Below, one piece after another: positions 36,342 to 45,368 of a stretch of 64,000 nucleotides of DNA. This DNA is from Abiotrophia sp. HMSC24B09. Its GTDB lineage: Bacteria; Bacillota; Bacilli; Lactobacillales; Aerococcaceae. Each line of letters begins with the position of its first letter. Position 1 is the stretch's first letter. The translations under genes and the position numbers were made by a program. The stretch lies in contig NZ_KV822213.1 in assembly GCF_001815865.1 (NCBI RefSeq), positions 34,666 through 98,665 on the forward strand, read 5' to 3'. The notes beneath the pieces are model-generated. The model was not told the DNA's origin, made no database searches, and saw only the letters and a program-made list of their open reading frames with translations.

Positions 36342-37591
36342 TTGACTTACAAGTTGGCCCTGAACGTGTCCTAGTAATGGCTGTTCAGACAGAACAATAT
36401 AGTCCGGAGCAATTCCAAGTGATTTTAGATGAAATGACCTCGTTAACGGAGACCGCAGGTGGCCAGGTCATTGAAGTGGTAACCCAGAAGTTGCCTAAGT
36501 TAGATGGCCGGACGGCTGTCGGGAGCGGTAAACTAGAAGATATTGCCGCCCTAGTGGAAGCCCGTGAGATTGACCTAGTCATTAGTTTGAATGCTCTGAC
36601 ACCTAGCATGAACCGCCAACTGGAAGCCAGTCTCAAGGTTCAAGTCATTGATCGGGTGCAGCTGATTTTAGATATCTTTGCTATGAGGGCACGAAGTCGT
36701 GAAGGCAAACTCCAGGTGGCGCTAGCCCAGTATAACTATCTCTTGCCAAGACTCTATGGCCAAGGGAAGCATCTATCCCGTCAGGGCGGGGGGATTGGGA
36801 CCCGAGGGCCTGGTGAAACCAAGTTGGAAAGTGATCGTCGCCATATTCGCAGCGTCATTCACCACGTTAAGGAAGAGTTGGCTGATATTGCCGCCCATCG
36901 TGAGCGAACCCGCTCTCGGCGTGCTCAGGGCGGTCACTGGCAAGTCGGTTTGGTAGGCTATACCAATGCCGGCAAGTCTACCTTGCTAACCCAGTTGACA
37001 CAGTCAGAGACCTATGTCCAAGACCAACTCTTTGCGACCTTGGACCCATTGACTCGGCGTATGCCCCTTAAGGGTGAGGACCGCTTTACCTTGACGGATA
37101 CGGTTGGCTTCATTGAAGAGTTGCCGACAGAACTCATTCATGCTTTTAAGTCAACCTTGGAAGAAATTGGGGGCATGGACTTGCTACTGCACGTAGTAGA
37201 TGCCTCAGACCCCGCTCAGACGCTGCATGAACAGACTGTTCTACGGATTATTAAGGAGTTGGGATATGGGCACTTGCCAGTCCTAACAGTCTACAATAAG
37301 ATTGATTGTTTGGCTCCAGGTCAGTCAGTTCAAGCGACGGCCTTTCCAAGTATTACCATCTCTGCCTATGAACCTAGTCATATTGATCGTTTGAAGCAGG
37401 AAATCTGGAAGCTGTTGATGGCAGATGCTGACTGGGTTGACCAACGCATTCCTGCCCATGAAGCCTATAAGGTGGCGGGCATGCGTCAAGAACTCCTAGT
37501 GACTAAATTCGACTATGATGAAAATACTGGCGACTATCACCTGCAGGGTTATCGTCGTCGCCAGCAAGACCGAGAGGAGGAGACGCATTGA
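36338..37591 (+). CDS. hflX: Ribosome-associated GTPase HflX
   Basis: A 417-residue GTPase. An N-terminal HflX domain with LDGRTAVGSGK, a coiled linker, the GPGETKLESDRR segment, and a G domain with GYTNAGKSTLL (G1), DTVGFIEELP (G3) and YNKID (G4). HflX splits stalled ribosomes. ATGA overlap with miaA, as is common in bacteria. Confidence 0.96.
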   Translation: MIDLQVGPERVLVMAVQTEQYSPEQFQVILDEMTSLTETAGGQVIEVVTQKLPKLDGRTAVGSGKLEDIAALVEAREIDLVISLNALTPSMNRQLEASLKVQVIDRVQLILDIFAMRARSREGKLQVALAQYNYLLPRLYGQGKHLSRQGGGIGTRGPGETKLESDRRHIRSVIHHVKEELADIAAHRERTRSRRAQGGHWQVGLVGYTNAGKSTLLTQLTQSETYVQDQLFATLDPLTRRMPLKGEDRFTLTDTVGFIEELPTELIHAFKSTLEEIGGMDLLLHVVDASDPAQTLHEQTVLRIIKELGYGHLPVLTVYNKIDCLAPGQSVQATAFPSITISAYEPSHIDRLKQEIWKLLMADADWVDQRIPAHEAYKVAGMRQELLVTKFDYDENTGDYHLQGYRRRQQDREEETH

Positions 37592-38154
37592 TTACAATGC
37601 AAGATATTATTGAAGAAGGACATCCTACCCTCCGCCAAGCTGCGGAAGCCGTAGAATTTCCTTTGACCGACGAGCTCAAGGCGACTGCTTTAGCTATGCA
37701 TGAATTTTTGGTTAATAGCCAAAATCCTGAGATTGCCGAGAAATACGGCCTTCGTGCTGGTGTGGGCTTAGCCGCTCCGCAGATTAACCTACCTAAGCAA
37801 ATTTTTGCAGTTCATATTATGAGCTATGATGAAGAAGGCAATGAGGCGGAACCGCTCTTGAGTGAGATTCTCTTCAACCCTAAGATTATCAGCCATTCTG
37901 TTCAGGAAGTTGCCCTGCGTGATGGGGAAGGTTGCCTATCTGTTAATCGTGAAGTACCAGGCCTGGTACCACGACCACGCCGTATCCGCCTGCGCTACCA
38001 AGATATGGAAGGCAAGGAACATGAGCTCCGTCTACGCGACTATGAAGCCATTGTAGTCCAACATGAACTAGACCATCTCAAAGGCATCATGTTCTATGAC
38101 CATATTAACCAACAACAGCCTTGGTATGAAAAACCAGGTTTAGAACTATTGTAA
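37588..38154 (+). CDS. def: Peptide deformylase
   Basis: A 188-residue metalloenzyme that removes the N-formyl group from nascent proteins. The three motifs GVGLAAPQI, EGCLSV and QHELDH are intact. The TTG at 37588 was kept as start: AGGAGG at 37575-37580 then has seven bases of spacing, against 16 for the internal ATG at 37597, and the resulting MITMQDII start matches the family in lactic acid bacteria. Overlaps hflX by four bases and is followed by a terminator. Confidence 0.95.
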   Translation: MITMQDIIEEGHPTLRQAAEAVEFPLTDELKATALAMHEFLVNSQNPEIAEKYGLRAGVGLAAPQINLPKQIFAVHIMSYDEEGNEAEPLLSEILFNPKIISHSVQEVALRDGEGCLSVNREVPGLVPRPRRIRLRYQDMEGKEHELRLRDYEAIVVQHELDHLKGIMFYDHINQQQPWYEKPGLELL

Positions 38155-38192
38155 GACTGAGTGACTGGGTAATAATCTCAGTCCTCTTTTTT
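38155..38192 (+). terminator. Intrinsic terminator after def
   Basis: GACTGAG / CTCAGTC arms followed by CCTCTTTTTT; the loop region is 15 bases. Confidence 0.7.
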
Positions 38193-38246
38193 GTGTGGAG
38201 TAGGAATCTATTTTTTCCTATCTGATTTAGATTGATTGGCTCTATC

Positions 38247-38275
38247 TTGTCATGAAAGGGAAATGCGGTTAAAAT
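38247..38275 (+). promoter_or_regulatory. Promoter of the GH29 gene
   Basis: TTGTCA at 38247-38252 and TAAAAT at 38270-38275 with a 17-base spacer. Confidence 0.6.
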
Positions 38276-38329
38276 AAGAAAGAAAGAGTTTGCAAATGCA
38301 GGGTGTATCCCGGCTAAAAGGAGATATTT

Positions 38330-40003
38330 ATGCCAGCAACACAAAAGTCCATTATTCCTCATGGACCAGTTCCAAGTCCCGCCCAATGGGCCTATCATCA
38401 AGATGAATTAGCAGCCTTTATTCACTTCGGTCCCAATACTTTCAATGACCGGGAGTGGGGGACCGGGACAGAGTCACCAGAAGACTTTAATCCTAGTGAT
38501 TTTGATGCTGACCAATGGGTTCGCGTGCTCAAGGAAACAGGCTTCAAACGTCTTATTCTGGTGCTCAAGCATCACGATGGTTTTGTTCTCTATCCTTCTG
38601 CCTATACGGACCACAGTGTCAAAGCTAGTCCCTGGCGACTAGGACAGGGGGATGTCTTGGCTGAGGTATCGGCTGCAGCCAATCGCTATGATTTGCCCCT
38701 TGGCTTCTATCTATCGCCTTGGGATGCCCACCATCCTGATTATCATGTTGACCGCCAGGAGGCCTATAACGACTATTACTTTAAGCAATTGCAAGAGCTG
38801 TTTGAGAATCCAGCTTACGGCTATAAAGGGCGCTTTGTTGAAGTCTGGTTAGATGGCGCGCGTGGCGAAGGGGCCCAGGCCGTGACTTATGATTTCAAGC
38901 GTTGGTTCGACTATATTGAATTACAAGGTTATCCTGTCGCAATCTTTTCAACAGAACCGACTGCTCTGCGCTGGGTAGGTAATGAACGAGGCTATGGTGG
39001 TGACCCACTCTGGCAGAAGGTCAAGGCTGACCGTCTACGGCAAGGGGATGTTGATTACCTCAATCATGGGGATTCTGAAGGTGATCTCTACTCCTTGGCT
39101 GAGGTCGATGTTTCCATCCGCCCAGGCTGGTTCTATCATGATAATCAGCAGCCAAAGTCAGTGGCTGAACTGATGGATATTTACCTTCATTCAGTTGGCA
39201 AAGGGAGCCCACTGCTACTTAATATTCCACCTGATCAGCGAGGTCAGTTTGCAGAGGCAGATATTAAGGTTCTACGAGATTTCCAGATTGCGCGGCAGGC
39301 CCTTTATGAGACTAATTACTTAGCAGGTGGCCAAGTCCTAGATAGCAATGGACAGTCGCAGAATCAATTACTAGATCAATCGGGTCTTTGGCAGGCTTCT
39401 GTTTGCCATGATAACGTGCTAGAGTTGGTCCTACCTCAGCTTGCTAGCTTGGACCTAGTCCAAATTCAAGAAGCCATTCAGTATGGTCAACGGGTGTCGG
39501 CCTTTCACATCGACTACTTAGATCAAACAGGCCAGTGGCAACCATTTGCACAAGGTCAGACCCTAGGCTATCGTCGACTGGTTAAAGGGCCGCTAGTTCA
39601 GACTCAGCGTCTACGACTGGTACTTGATCAGGCGCAAGCCGCACCAATCCTGAGTGGTCTGGCAGTCTACCGTTGGCCAGATCAAGCCAAGACTCAGCGA
39701 GCATCGAGTGAAGTGGCTTTTGAGCAAGCTTGCTATGAGGGAGTTAAGGGTCAACCTTTGACCGTGACCTTGCTTCGACAGGGGGATTTGAGTCAGGTAC
39801 TTAAGGTTAAACTCGCCACTGAACCTGGGACTGGTGTACATGGACGCGTTTATGAGGACGCCCAATACCAGGTAAGCTTTGAATCAGGGCAGGAAGTGGC
39901 TCAAATCCAAGTGCCTAGTCTCTATTATGCTCAAAATCAATCACATGATTTCTACCTAAAAATCCTGCCGGAGGGGCCTAAAACCAGACTGCTAGTCCTG
40001 TAA
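38330..40003 (+). CDS. Alpha-L-fucosidase, GH29, intracellular, with C-terminal beta domains
   Basis: A 557-residue glycoside hydrolase family 29 enzyme without signal peptide. The (beta/alpha)8 catalytic part covers about residues 1-330, with FIHFGPNTFNDREWG, LKHHDGFVLYPS and the nucleophile Asp in EVWLDGARG near residue 178. A discoidin-like segment follows at about 335-450, and the last ~100 residues resemble a Calx-beta-type sandwich (LLRQGDLSQVLKVKLATEPG). The catalytic part looks like the alpha-1,3/1,4-fucosidase branch. Being intracellular, it needs imported fucosyl-oligosaccharides, but no transporter is next to it. It is probably monocistronic. Confidence 0.9.
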   Translation: MPATQKSIIPHGPVPSPAQWAYHQDELAAFIHFGPNTFNDREWGTGTESPEDFNPSDFDADQWVRVLKETGFKRLILVLKHHDGFVLYPSAYTDHSVKASPWRLGQGDVLAEVSAAANRYDLPLGFYLSPWDAHHPDYHVDRQEAYNDYYFKQLQELFENPAYGYKGRFVEVWLDGARGEGAQAVTYDFKRWFDYIELQGYPVAIFSTEPTALRWVGNERGYGGDPLWQKVKADRLRQGDVDYLNHGDSEGDLYSLAEVDVSIRPGWFYHDNQQPKSVAELMDIYLHSVGKGSPLLLNIPPDQRGQFAEADIKVLRDFQIARQALYETNYLAGGQVLDSNGQSQNQLLDQSGLWQASVCHDNVLELVLPQLASLDLVQIQEAIQYGQRVSAFHIDYLDQTGQWQPFAQGQTLGYRRLVKGPLVQTQRLRLVLDQAQAAPILSGLAVYRWPDQAKTQRASSEVAFEQACYEGVKGQPLTVTLLRQGDLSQVLKVKLATEPGTGVHGRVYEDAQYQVSFESGQEVAQIQVPSLYYAQNQSHDFYLKILPEGPKTRLLVL

Positions 40004-40039
40004 CAAGGGATTAGGGTTTAATTCTAGTTCAAAATTCTT

Positions 40040-40045
40040 TATAAT
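40040..40045 (+). promoter_or_regulatory. -10 box of the glycosyltransferase gene
   Basis: TATAAT at 40040-40045, 35 bases before the predicted start codon; the -35 region (TTTAAT) is weak. Confidence 0.5.
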
Positions 40046-40080
40046 AAGAGTAGACATTAGCAAAGTAGGTGAAACATCGA

Positions 40081-41286
40081 ATGAATATTGGCTTTTTTAC
40101 GGATACCTATTTTCCGCAAGTGAGTGGGGTATCGACTTCAGTCAAACTCCTAAGGGATGAGTTGGTTCGCCAAGGACATGAAGTCATTATCTTCACTACA
40201 ACTGATCCCAATGCGAGGCCAGAACCAGGCGTTGTGCGTCTGCCTAGCGTGCCTTTTGTAAGTTTTGAGGATCGGCGGGTGGCCTATTCAGGTTTCGAGC
40301 GCTGCCTTAAGATTGCCCGTAATTATCAATTGGACTTGGTCCATACCCATACGGAATTCAGCCTGGGTTTAGCGGGCCGTTATGTGGCAAGCCGACTCAA
40401 AATTCCGACTATTCATACCTACCATACCATGTATGAAAACTATACTCACTACATTCTCAACGGCAAGTTGATCCGCCCTGGCACAGTTAAGGTCTTATCC
40501 AAGGTTTTCTGTGACCAAGGGAATGGGGTGATTGCCCCTAGCCTTATGACCAAGGACACCCTGACGTCTTATGGCATTAAGGCGCCTATCCGGGTCATTC
40601 CGACGGGGGTTGAGATTCCAGATTACAATCCGGAAGGCCGTGATAGCTTGCGCCAGAAGCTAGGTTTGAGTCAAGATGATATCGTACTTCTATCTCTCTC
40701 TCGTTTGTCCAAGGAAAAAAATATCGCGGCAGTCTTGGAAGTCTACCCAAGAGTCCTAGATAAGTTGCCGCAAGCAAAATTAGTCATTGTTGGTGAGGGA
40801 CCAGAACGCCCGGTCTTGGAGCAACAGGCAAAGGATTTAGGTATTAAGCCTATCTTTGTTGGTGAGGTAGAACACAGCCAAGTCTCTGCTTATTACCAAA
40901 TGGCGGACCTCTATATCAATGCCAGCATGTCAGAGTCACAAGGTTTGACCTATTTGGAGGCTTTTGCCAACCGTCTACCGATTATAGCCAAGCGCAATGA
41001 TTACTTGGCTGGAATTATGACTAACGAGAATTTTGGCGCCTTGTTCGAAGATTTTGAAGATTTTGATCGAGCCATCTTAGATTATTTGGCTAAGATGGAG
41101 GCCGGTTTCCGGCCAAATATTGACCGCCAATTGCTTTATCCGCTGTCGCTCGAGCATTTTGAACAGCAAGTAGCAGACTTCTATGAGGAAGTGATTAAGC
41201 AAAACAAACGTCGTAAGCGGAGTAGTGGCCTAAACAAAGTTGTGGCCGGCGTTAAGTATCGCTACAAGCAGCTGATGGGAGGTTAA
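40081..41286 (+). CDS. GT4 glycosyltransferase, glycolipid-synthase-like
   Basis: A 401-residue GT-B fold glycosyltransferase of family 4. N-terminal acceptor domain starting NIGFFTDTYFPQVSGVSTS, with the HTHTEFSLG segment; C-terminal nucleotide-sugar domain with SLSRLSKEKN, VGEGPERP and the ESQGLTYLEA motif. It resembles 1,2-diacylglycerol 3-glucosyltransferases that make glycolipid anchors for lipoteichoic acid in Lactobacillales, but sugar and acceptor are inferred. The ATG at 40081 was preferred over GTG 40069, which overlaps the AGTAGGTG Shine-Dalgarno. The next gene follows after four bases. Confidence 0.85.
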   Translation: MNIGFFTDTYFPQVSGVSTSVKLLRDELVRQGHEVIIFTTTDPNARPEPGVVRLPSVPFVSFEDRRVAYSGFERCLKIARNYQLDLVHTHTEFSLGLAGRYVASRLKIPTIHTYHTMYENYTHYILNGKLIRPGTVKVLSKVFCDQGNGVIAPSLMTKDTLTSYGIKAPIRVIPTGVEIPDYNPEGRDSLRQKLGLSQDDIVLLSLSRLSKEKNIAAVLEVYPRVLDKLPQAKLVIVGEGPERPVLEQQAKDLGIKPIFVGEVEHSQVSAYYQMADLYINASMSESQGLTYLEAFANRLPIIAKRNDYLAGIMTNENFGALFEDFEDFDRAILDYLAKMEAGFRPNIDRQLLYPLSLEHFEQQVADFYEEVIKQNKRRKRSSGLNKVVAGVKYRYKQLMGG

Positions 41287-41290
41287 GCAG

Positions 41291-42160
41291 ATGGCAAGCG
41301 TTGGATTTATTGGTCTAGGTGTTATGGGGGCTGCGATGGCGCGTCACTTGATGGGCGCGGGTTATCAGCTAGCCTTATATACACGGACAAAAGCTAAGGC
41401 GGAGCCCTTGTTGCAGGCGGGTGCCCGATGGGCGGATACGCCCAAAGAGCTAGCCCAGGCTTGTGACCTAGTTTTTACGATTGTAGGCTATCCTCAGGAT
41501 GTTGAGAGCACCTATTTTGGTCCAGAGGGCCTCTTTGCCGGTGCCCATCCGGGTAGTTGTTTCGTAGATATGACGACCTCTACCCCTCAACTAGCGGTTA
41601 AAATTGCTGAGAAAGCCCAAGAACTGGGTATTGAAGCCTTAGATGCGCCAGTATCAGGTGGCGATTTGGGAGCTAGAGAGGCACGCTTGACCATTATGGT
41701 AGGCGGAGCCAAGGCGAGCTATGAGCGTGTTTTACCTTACTTGGAAGTGATGGGGAAGACCATTAAGCGCCAAGGTGGTCCCGGTGCTGGTCAACACACT
41801 AAGATGGCCAATCAGATTATGATTGCTGGGACCATGACGGGGCTGACTGAGATGTTGGTCTATGCTAAGGCGGCGGGCTTAAGCCTTGATTCTGTCTTAG
41901 AGACTGTTGGGGCAGGCAGTGCATCCAACTGGTCCATGGCCAACTACGCTCCGCGTATTTTGCGACAAGACTATTCACCAGGCTTCTTCGCTAAGCATTT
42001 CAAAAAAGACTTAGGAATAGCCTTAGCAGAAGCAGAAGCTATGGGCTTGGATTTACCAGCTACCAGTCTGGCTTGGCAACTCTATGATAAACTCTGTGCA
42101 GCAGGTCATGAAGAGGATGGGACTCAGGCACTCATCAAATTATGGTGGCAATCTGAGTGA
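41291..42160 (+). CDS. NAD(P)-dependent beta-hydroxyacid dehydrogenase (HIBADH-like)
   Basis: A 289-residue dehydrogenase. The Rossmann motif GFIGLGVMGAAMA lies at residues 5-17, the substrate-binding DAPVSGG near residue 115 and the catalytic Lys in GAGQHTKMANQ near residue 170. Members act on 3-hydroxyisobutyrate, tartronate semialdehyde, glyoxylate or related acids; the substrate cannot be told from sequence. GGGAGG seven bases before the ATG. Probably co-transcribed with the glycosyltransferase, with no obvious functional link. Confidence 0.85.
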   Translation: MASVGFIGLGVMGAAMARHLMGAGYQLALYTRTKAKAEPLLQAGARWADTPKELAQACDLVFTIVGYPQDVESTYFGPEGLFAGAHPGSCFVDMTTSTPQLAVKIAEKAQELGIEALDAPVSGGDLGAREARLTIMVGGAKASYERVLPYLEVMGKTIKRQGGPGAGQHTKMANQIMIAGTMTGLTEMLVYAKAAGLSLDSVLETVGAGSASNWSMANYAPRILRQDYSPGFFAKHFKKDLGIALAEAEAMGLDLPATSLAWQLYDKLCAAGHEEDGTQALIKLWWQSE

Positions 42161-42165
42161 GAAAC

Positions 42166-42194
42166 TTGCGTCTAGCTTGAAAGTAAGATATGAT
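42166..42194 (+). promoter_or_regulatory. Candidate promoter of the YkuJ-like gene
   Basis: TTGCGT at 42166-42171 and TATGAT at 42189-42194 with a 17-base spacer. In the leader that follows, 42228-42261 can form an imperfect hairpin. Confidence 0.45.
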
Positions 42195-42286
42195 AACATT
42201 GTAGTTTGAGGAATGTTGTCCAGACTTTGCCTCATGGCGAGAAATCGTAGCGCAATGGGCAGCAGAGTTAAGAATGGAGTGAAACT

Positions 42287-42514
42287 ATGAAAAGTTCAGT
42301 ATTAAATGGGATTATCCAACGTTTAGAAGCTATGACCCATACCGAAAGTGACGTAGAAGTACGCCGCTTCGAGATTGAAGGCGTGGAAAAATGCCAAGTG
42401 GCTTATGTAAAAGAAAGCGACACCTTTGAACTGACTGACCACCAATCTGGGTCTGTCTTCCAATACGATGACATCGACCTAGTAGCAATCGAAATTTTCG
42501 AGATGTTAGGTTAA
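42287..42514 (+). CDS. YkuJ-like protein (DUF1797)
   Basis: A 75-residue cytoplasmic protein matching the YkuJ/DUF1797 family, recognised from the SFQ-like core DTFELTDHQSGSVFQYDDID and the end LVAIEIFEML. The family is conserved in Firmicutes and its function is unknown. Single gene between its own promoter and a terminator. Confidence 0.85.
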   Translation: MKSSVLNGIIQRLEAMTHTESDVEVRRFEIEGVEKCQVAYVKESDTFELTDHQSGSVFQYDDIDLVAIEIFEMLG

Positions 42515-42524
42515 TAAATGAGAC

Positions 42525-42560
42525 AAAGAGGTTAGGACCATGGCTCCTAGCCTCTTTTAA
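42525..42560 (+). terminator. Intrinsic terminator after the YkuJ-like gene
   Basis: AAAGAGGTTAGGA / TCCTAGCCTCTTT stem (one G-T pair), then TAATTT. Confidence 0.8.
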
Positions 42561-42634
42561 TTTGCTGCTAGCCTCAAGCAGAAGCTTAAGGTTTGATTAA
42601 GGCCGACGAAATCAAGGACGAGCGGGTTTTCTTA

Positions 42635-42643
42635 TGCTATAAT
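42635..42643 (+). promoter_or_regulatory. Extended -10 promoter of the yqeG operon
   Basis: TGCTATAAT with consensus TATAAT at 42638-42643; no good -35 box is seen. Confidence 0.6.
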
Positions 42644-42676
42644 GGAAGTGATAGACTTTAAAGGAGTAATGTGTGA

Positions 42677-43201
42677 ATGAAACGCTACATAACGCCAAGT
42701 TGGACCATTAACTCGGTCTATGATATCCAGCCCCAAGACCTGCTCAAGCGGGGCTATGAGGCGGCTATTATTGACCTAGATAATACCGTCATTGCTTGGA
42801 ATAACATGAACTATACAGAAGAAATGGCAGACTGGATTAGCCGCATGACGCAAGCCGGTGTTAAGATTTATATCTTATCCAACAATAAGGCGGAGCGAGT
42901 TGCTAAAGTCGCTGAGCCACTAGGCATTCCCTACAAGGCCGGCGCACTCAAACCTCGCCGTAAGAATTTTCAGCTGGCTTTGGATGCCTTGGGTACTAGT
43001 CAGGCTAATACTATTATGATTGGCGACCAAATCATGACCGATATTATTGGGGCTAACCGAGCTAAAATGGCTAGCATCTTGGTCAAGCCAATCGCTCGCA
43101 ACGACAACTTCTATACTTGGGCCAACCGGGCTATTGAACGACTTGCGCTTAAGTTAGTTGGCATTAAACGCAAAGGGGACTGGGGGGGTCAACTTGACTG
43201 A
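42677..43201 (+). CDS. yqeG: YqeG-family HAD-superfamily phosphatase
   Basis: A 174-residue HAD IIIA-type phosphatase. The nucleophile motif is IIDLDNTVI near residue 35, followed by ILSNN and GDQIMTDIIGA. YqeG is the first gene of a conserved Firmicutes block for ribosome assembly and NAD synthesis; its physiological substrate is not established (the family resembles phosphatidylglycerophosphatase GEP4). The next gene overlaps by eight bases. Confidence 0.9.
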   Translation: MKRYITPSWTINSVYDIQPQDLLKRGYEAAIIDLDNTVIAWNNMNYTEEMADWISRMTQAGVKIYILSNNKAERVAKVAEPLGIPYKAGALKPRRKNFQLALDALGTSQANTIMIGDQIMTDIIGANRAKMASILVKPIARNDNFYTWANRAIERLALKLVGIKRKGDWGGQLD

Positions 43202-44306
43202 GGAACACTACCAATGTATTGGCTGTGGGGCGACCATTCAGAGTCAGGATTCTGAACAGGCTGGTTATTTACCAGCGTCTGCCTTAGCTAAGGGCTTAGA
43301 AAAAGGGCAATTTTACTGCCAACGTTGCTTTAAGTTGCGCCACTACAATGAATTACAAGACCTGCAAATTCCTGACCAAGTCTTCCTAGACAAGCTCAGC
43401 GAAATTGCCCATGATGATGCCTTGATTATCAATGTCTTAGATATCTTCGATGTCGAAGGCAGTCTAATCCATGGCCTGGCTCGTTTTATTGGCAACCAAC
43501 CTTTCGTGGTTTTCGGGAATAAATTCGACTTACTCCCTAAGGTGACTCGTCAGAATCGCGTTAAGCATTGGCTCAAAGGCATTTTGGCTGACAATGGGCT
43601 CTTTCCACAAGATATTATCCTTGGGAGCGCCCATAAGGGCCATACCCTAACCGAACTGCTGGAATTGATTGAAGCCAATATCCATGACCGTAATATTTAT
43701 ATCGTGGGTGTTACCAATGTGGGTAAGTCTACGCTGATTAATCAGCTTCTAGCCCATTATGGTGGAGAGGGGCAGATTATAACGACCTCCAATTATCCAG
43801 GTACGACTTTGGATATGATTCATATTCCCTTGACGCCTGATCACGCTATTATTGATACGCCAGGTATTATCCACCGAACCCAACTAGCCCATTATCTGTC
43901 TCGGGAGGCCATGCGTAAGCTTTTGCCAAGCAAGCCTTTCAAACCTATGACTTTCCAGCTTAATGCGGGTCAGACAATTTTCTTAGCGGGTGTTGGACGA
44001 GTTGATTTTGAAAAAGGGGAACGAGCCTCCTTTACCTATTATGTCTCTAAGGACTGCTACCTACACCGTACCAAGTTGGACAAGGCAGATGCCTTCTATG
44101 CCCAACACAAAGGTGGCTTACTAAGCCCACCTAGCGAAGAAGAAGCTGCTGATTTCCCTGACCTAGTGGCTAAGGAATTAAGCCTCAGTCAAGACCAAGA
44201 TGTGGCCATCTCAGGTCTAGGGTGGTTCAGTGTGAATCGGCCTGTCCGTGTGACGGTTTGGGTACCCAAAGGGGTAGCAGTGACCGTTCGAGACGCTATT
44301 ATTTAA
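43194..44306 (+). CDS. yqeH: Ribosome biogenesis GTPase YqeH
   Basis: A 370-residue circularly permuted GTPase for 30S assembly. An N-terminal zinc finger (CIGCG and CQRC) precedes the G domain, in which G4 (GNKFDLLP) comes before G1 (GVTNVGKSTL) and G3 (DTPGI). The TTG at 43194 follows a run of seven G that can act as Shine-Dalgarno, and places the zinc finger at the N-terminus as in homologues. The longer frame from 43158 runs 36 bases further into yqeG and was not chosen. Confidence 0.93.
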   Translation: MTEEHYQCIGCGATIQSQDSEQAGYLPASALAKGLEKGQFYCQRCFKLRHYNELQDLQIPDQVFLDKLSEIAHDDALIINVLDIFDVEGSLIHGLARFIGNQPFVVFGNKFDLLPKVTRQNRVKHWLKGILADNGLFPQDIILGSAHKGHTLTELLELIEANIHDRNIYIVGVTNVGKSTLINQLLAHYGGEGQIITTSNYPGTTLDMIHIPLTPDHAIIDTPGIIHRTQLAHYLSREAMRKLLPSKPFKPMTFQLNAGQTIFLAGVGRVDFEKGERASFTYYVSKDCYLHRTKLDKADAFYAQHKGGLLSPPSEEEAADFPDLVAKELSLSQDQDVAISGLGWFSVNRPVRVTVWVPKGVAVTVRDAII

Positions 44307-44328
44307 GAAAGACAAGAGGAACAAGCAA

Positions 44329-44646
44329 GTGACATCACTTAACAAGAAACAAGTTAACCATCTTAAAAAGATTGCTCATCACGAAAAACCAATTTTTCAG
44401 ATGGGCAAAGAAGGTCTAGGCCAAACTTTCCTTGATCAGGTGGATCAGGCCTTGACAAAGCGGGAACTAATTAAGTTTAAGGTACTGCAGAATAGCGAAG
44501 AAGAAATTCGGGAAGTAACGGCAGAGATTGCCTATGCCCTTGATGCCTATGTGGTTCAGGTTATTGGCCACACAGGCGTGCTCTACCGACCTTCTCATAT
44601 TGCCAAATATCAGAAATTATCTGCTAATCTTAAGAAAATCAAGTAA
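44329..44646 (+). CDS. yhbY: YhbY-type CRM-domain RNA-binding protein
   Basis: A 105-residue CRM-domain protein, with LNKKQVNHLKKIAHHEKPIFQ-like start and the VLYRP ending of the fold. It binds pre-50S particles. GTG start at 44329, with AAGAGGA eight bases before it. In Bacillus aroD/aroE lies between yqeH and yhbY; here it does not. A short GCCCA/TGGGC hairpin at 44653-44666 separates it from nadD. Confidence 0.92.
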   Translation: MTSLNKKQVNHLKKIAHHEKPIFQMGKEGLGQTFLDQVDQALTKRELIKFKVLQNSEEEIREVTAEIAYALDAYVVQVIGHTGVLYRPSHIAKYQKLSANLKKIK

Positions 44647-44699
44647 GACCATGCCCATGCTTGGGCTGACTTAAGCCAATCATTCAAAGAGGTGATCGC

Positions 44700-45356
44700 A
44701 TGATGACACAAACGGAAACCCTAGGCAAGACCTTGACTAGCCTGGCTCAAGAAGTGCAGGTTCAGGGGCCTAAACGCATTGGCATACTGGGTGGAGCCTT
44801 TAACCCACCACATTTGGGCCATTTGCTACTAGCTGAGCAGGTGGGGAAGGAATTGGAATTAGACGAAGTCTGGTTTATGCCGGTAGCCAAGCGTCACTAC
44901 GAGCAAGAGGGGACAGATGTGCCCGTCATTCATCGGCTCAAGATGGTACAACTGGCCATTCAGGATAATCCCTTCTTCAAAATTCAGCCTTATGAACTTT
45001 TGCACGGGGATAAGTTATTTACAGTCGATAGCATGCGTTATTTCCGTCGCCTCTTCCCAGACGCTCAGTTCTATTACCTGATGGGAGCAGATCGAGCCCA
45101 GAAATTACATAAATGGCATCAGATTGAGCAATTGGCTGAGCTAGTCCAATTTGTGGCGCAAAAGCCAGTCGGGACGCCTATGCCCGAGACCGAGTGGCCG
45201 GTTGATTGGGTAGAAGCCCCAACCTTGCCAGTCAGTTCAACCGATATTCGTTTGCGGGTCTTCTGTGATCAAAGCATTCGCTATCAGGTGCCTGAGGCGG
45301 TGGCTGCTTACATTGATGCGCAAGGGCTCTACAAAACGGCCTTTGGTCGAGCATAG
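44700..45356 (+). CDS. nadD: Nicotinate-nucleotide adenylyltransferase
   Basis: A 218-residue enzyme that makes nicotinate adenine dinucleotide from nicotinate mononucleotide and ATP. The GILGGAFNPPHLGH motif lies near residue 27 and VSSTDIR near the C-terminus. The ~25 residues before the motif are a lactic-acid-bacteria-type N-terminal extension. AGAGGTGAT precedes the ATG; the adjacent ATG at 44703 is equally possible. Confidence 0.95.
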   Translation: MMTQTETLGKTLTSLAQEVQVQGPKRIGILGGAFNPPHLGHLLLAEQVGKELELDEVWFMPVAKRHYEQEGTDVPVIHRLKMVQLAIQDNPFFKIQPYELLHGDKLFTVDSMRYFRRLFPDAQFYYLMGADRAQKLHKWHQIEQLAELVQFVAQKPVGTPMPETEWPVDWVEAPTLPVSSTDIRLRVFCDQSIRYQVPEAVAAYIDAQGLYKTAFGRA

Positions 45357-45368
45357 GGGGAGGCAGAC

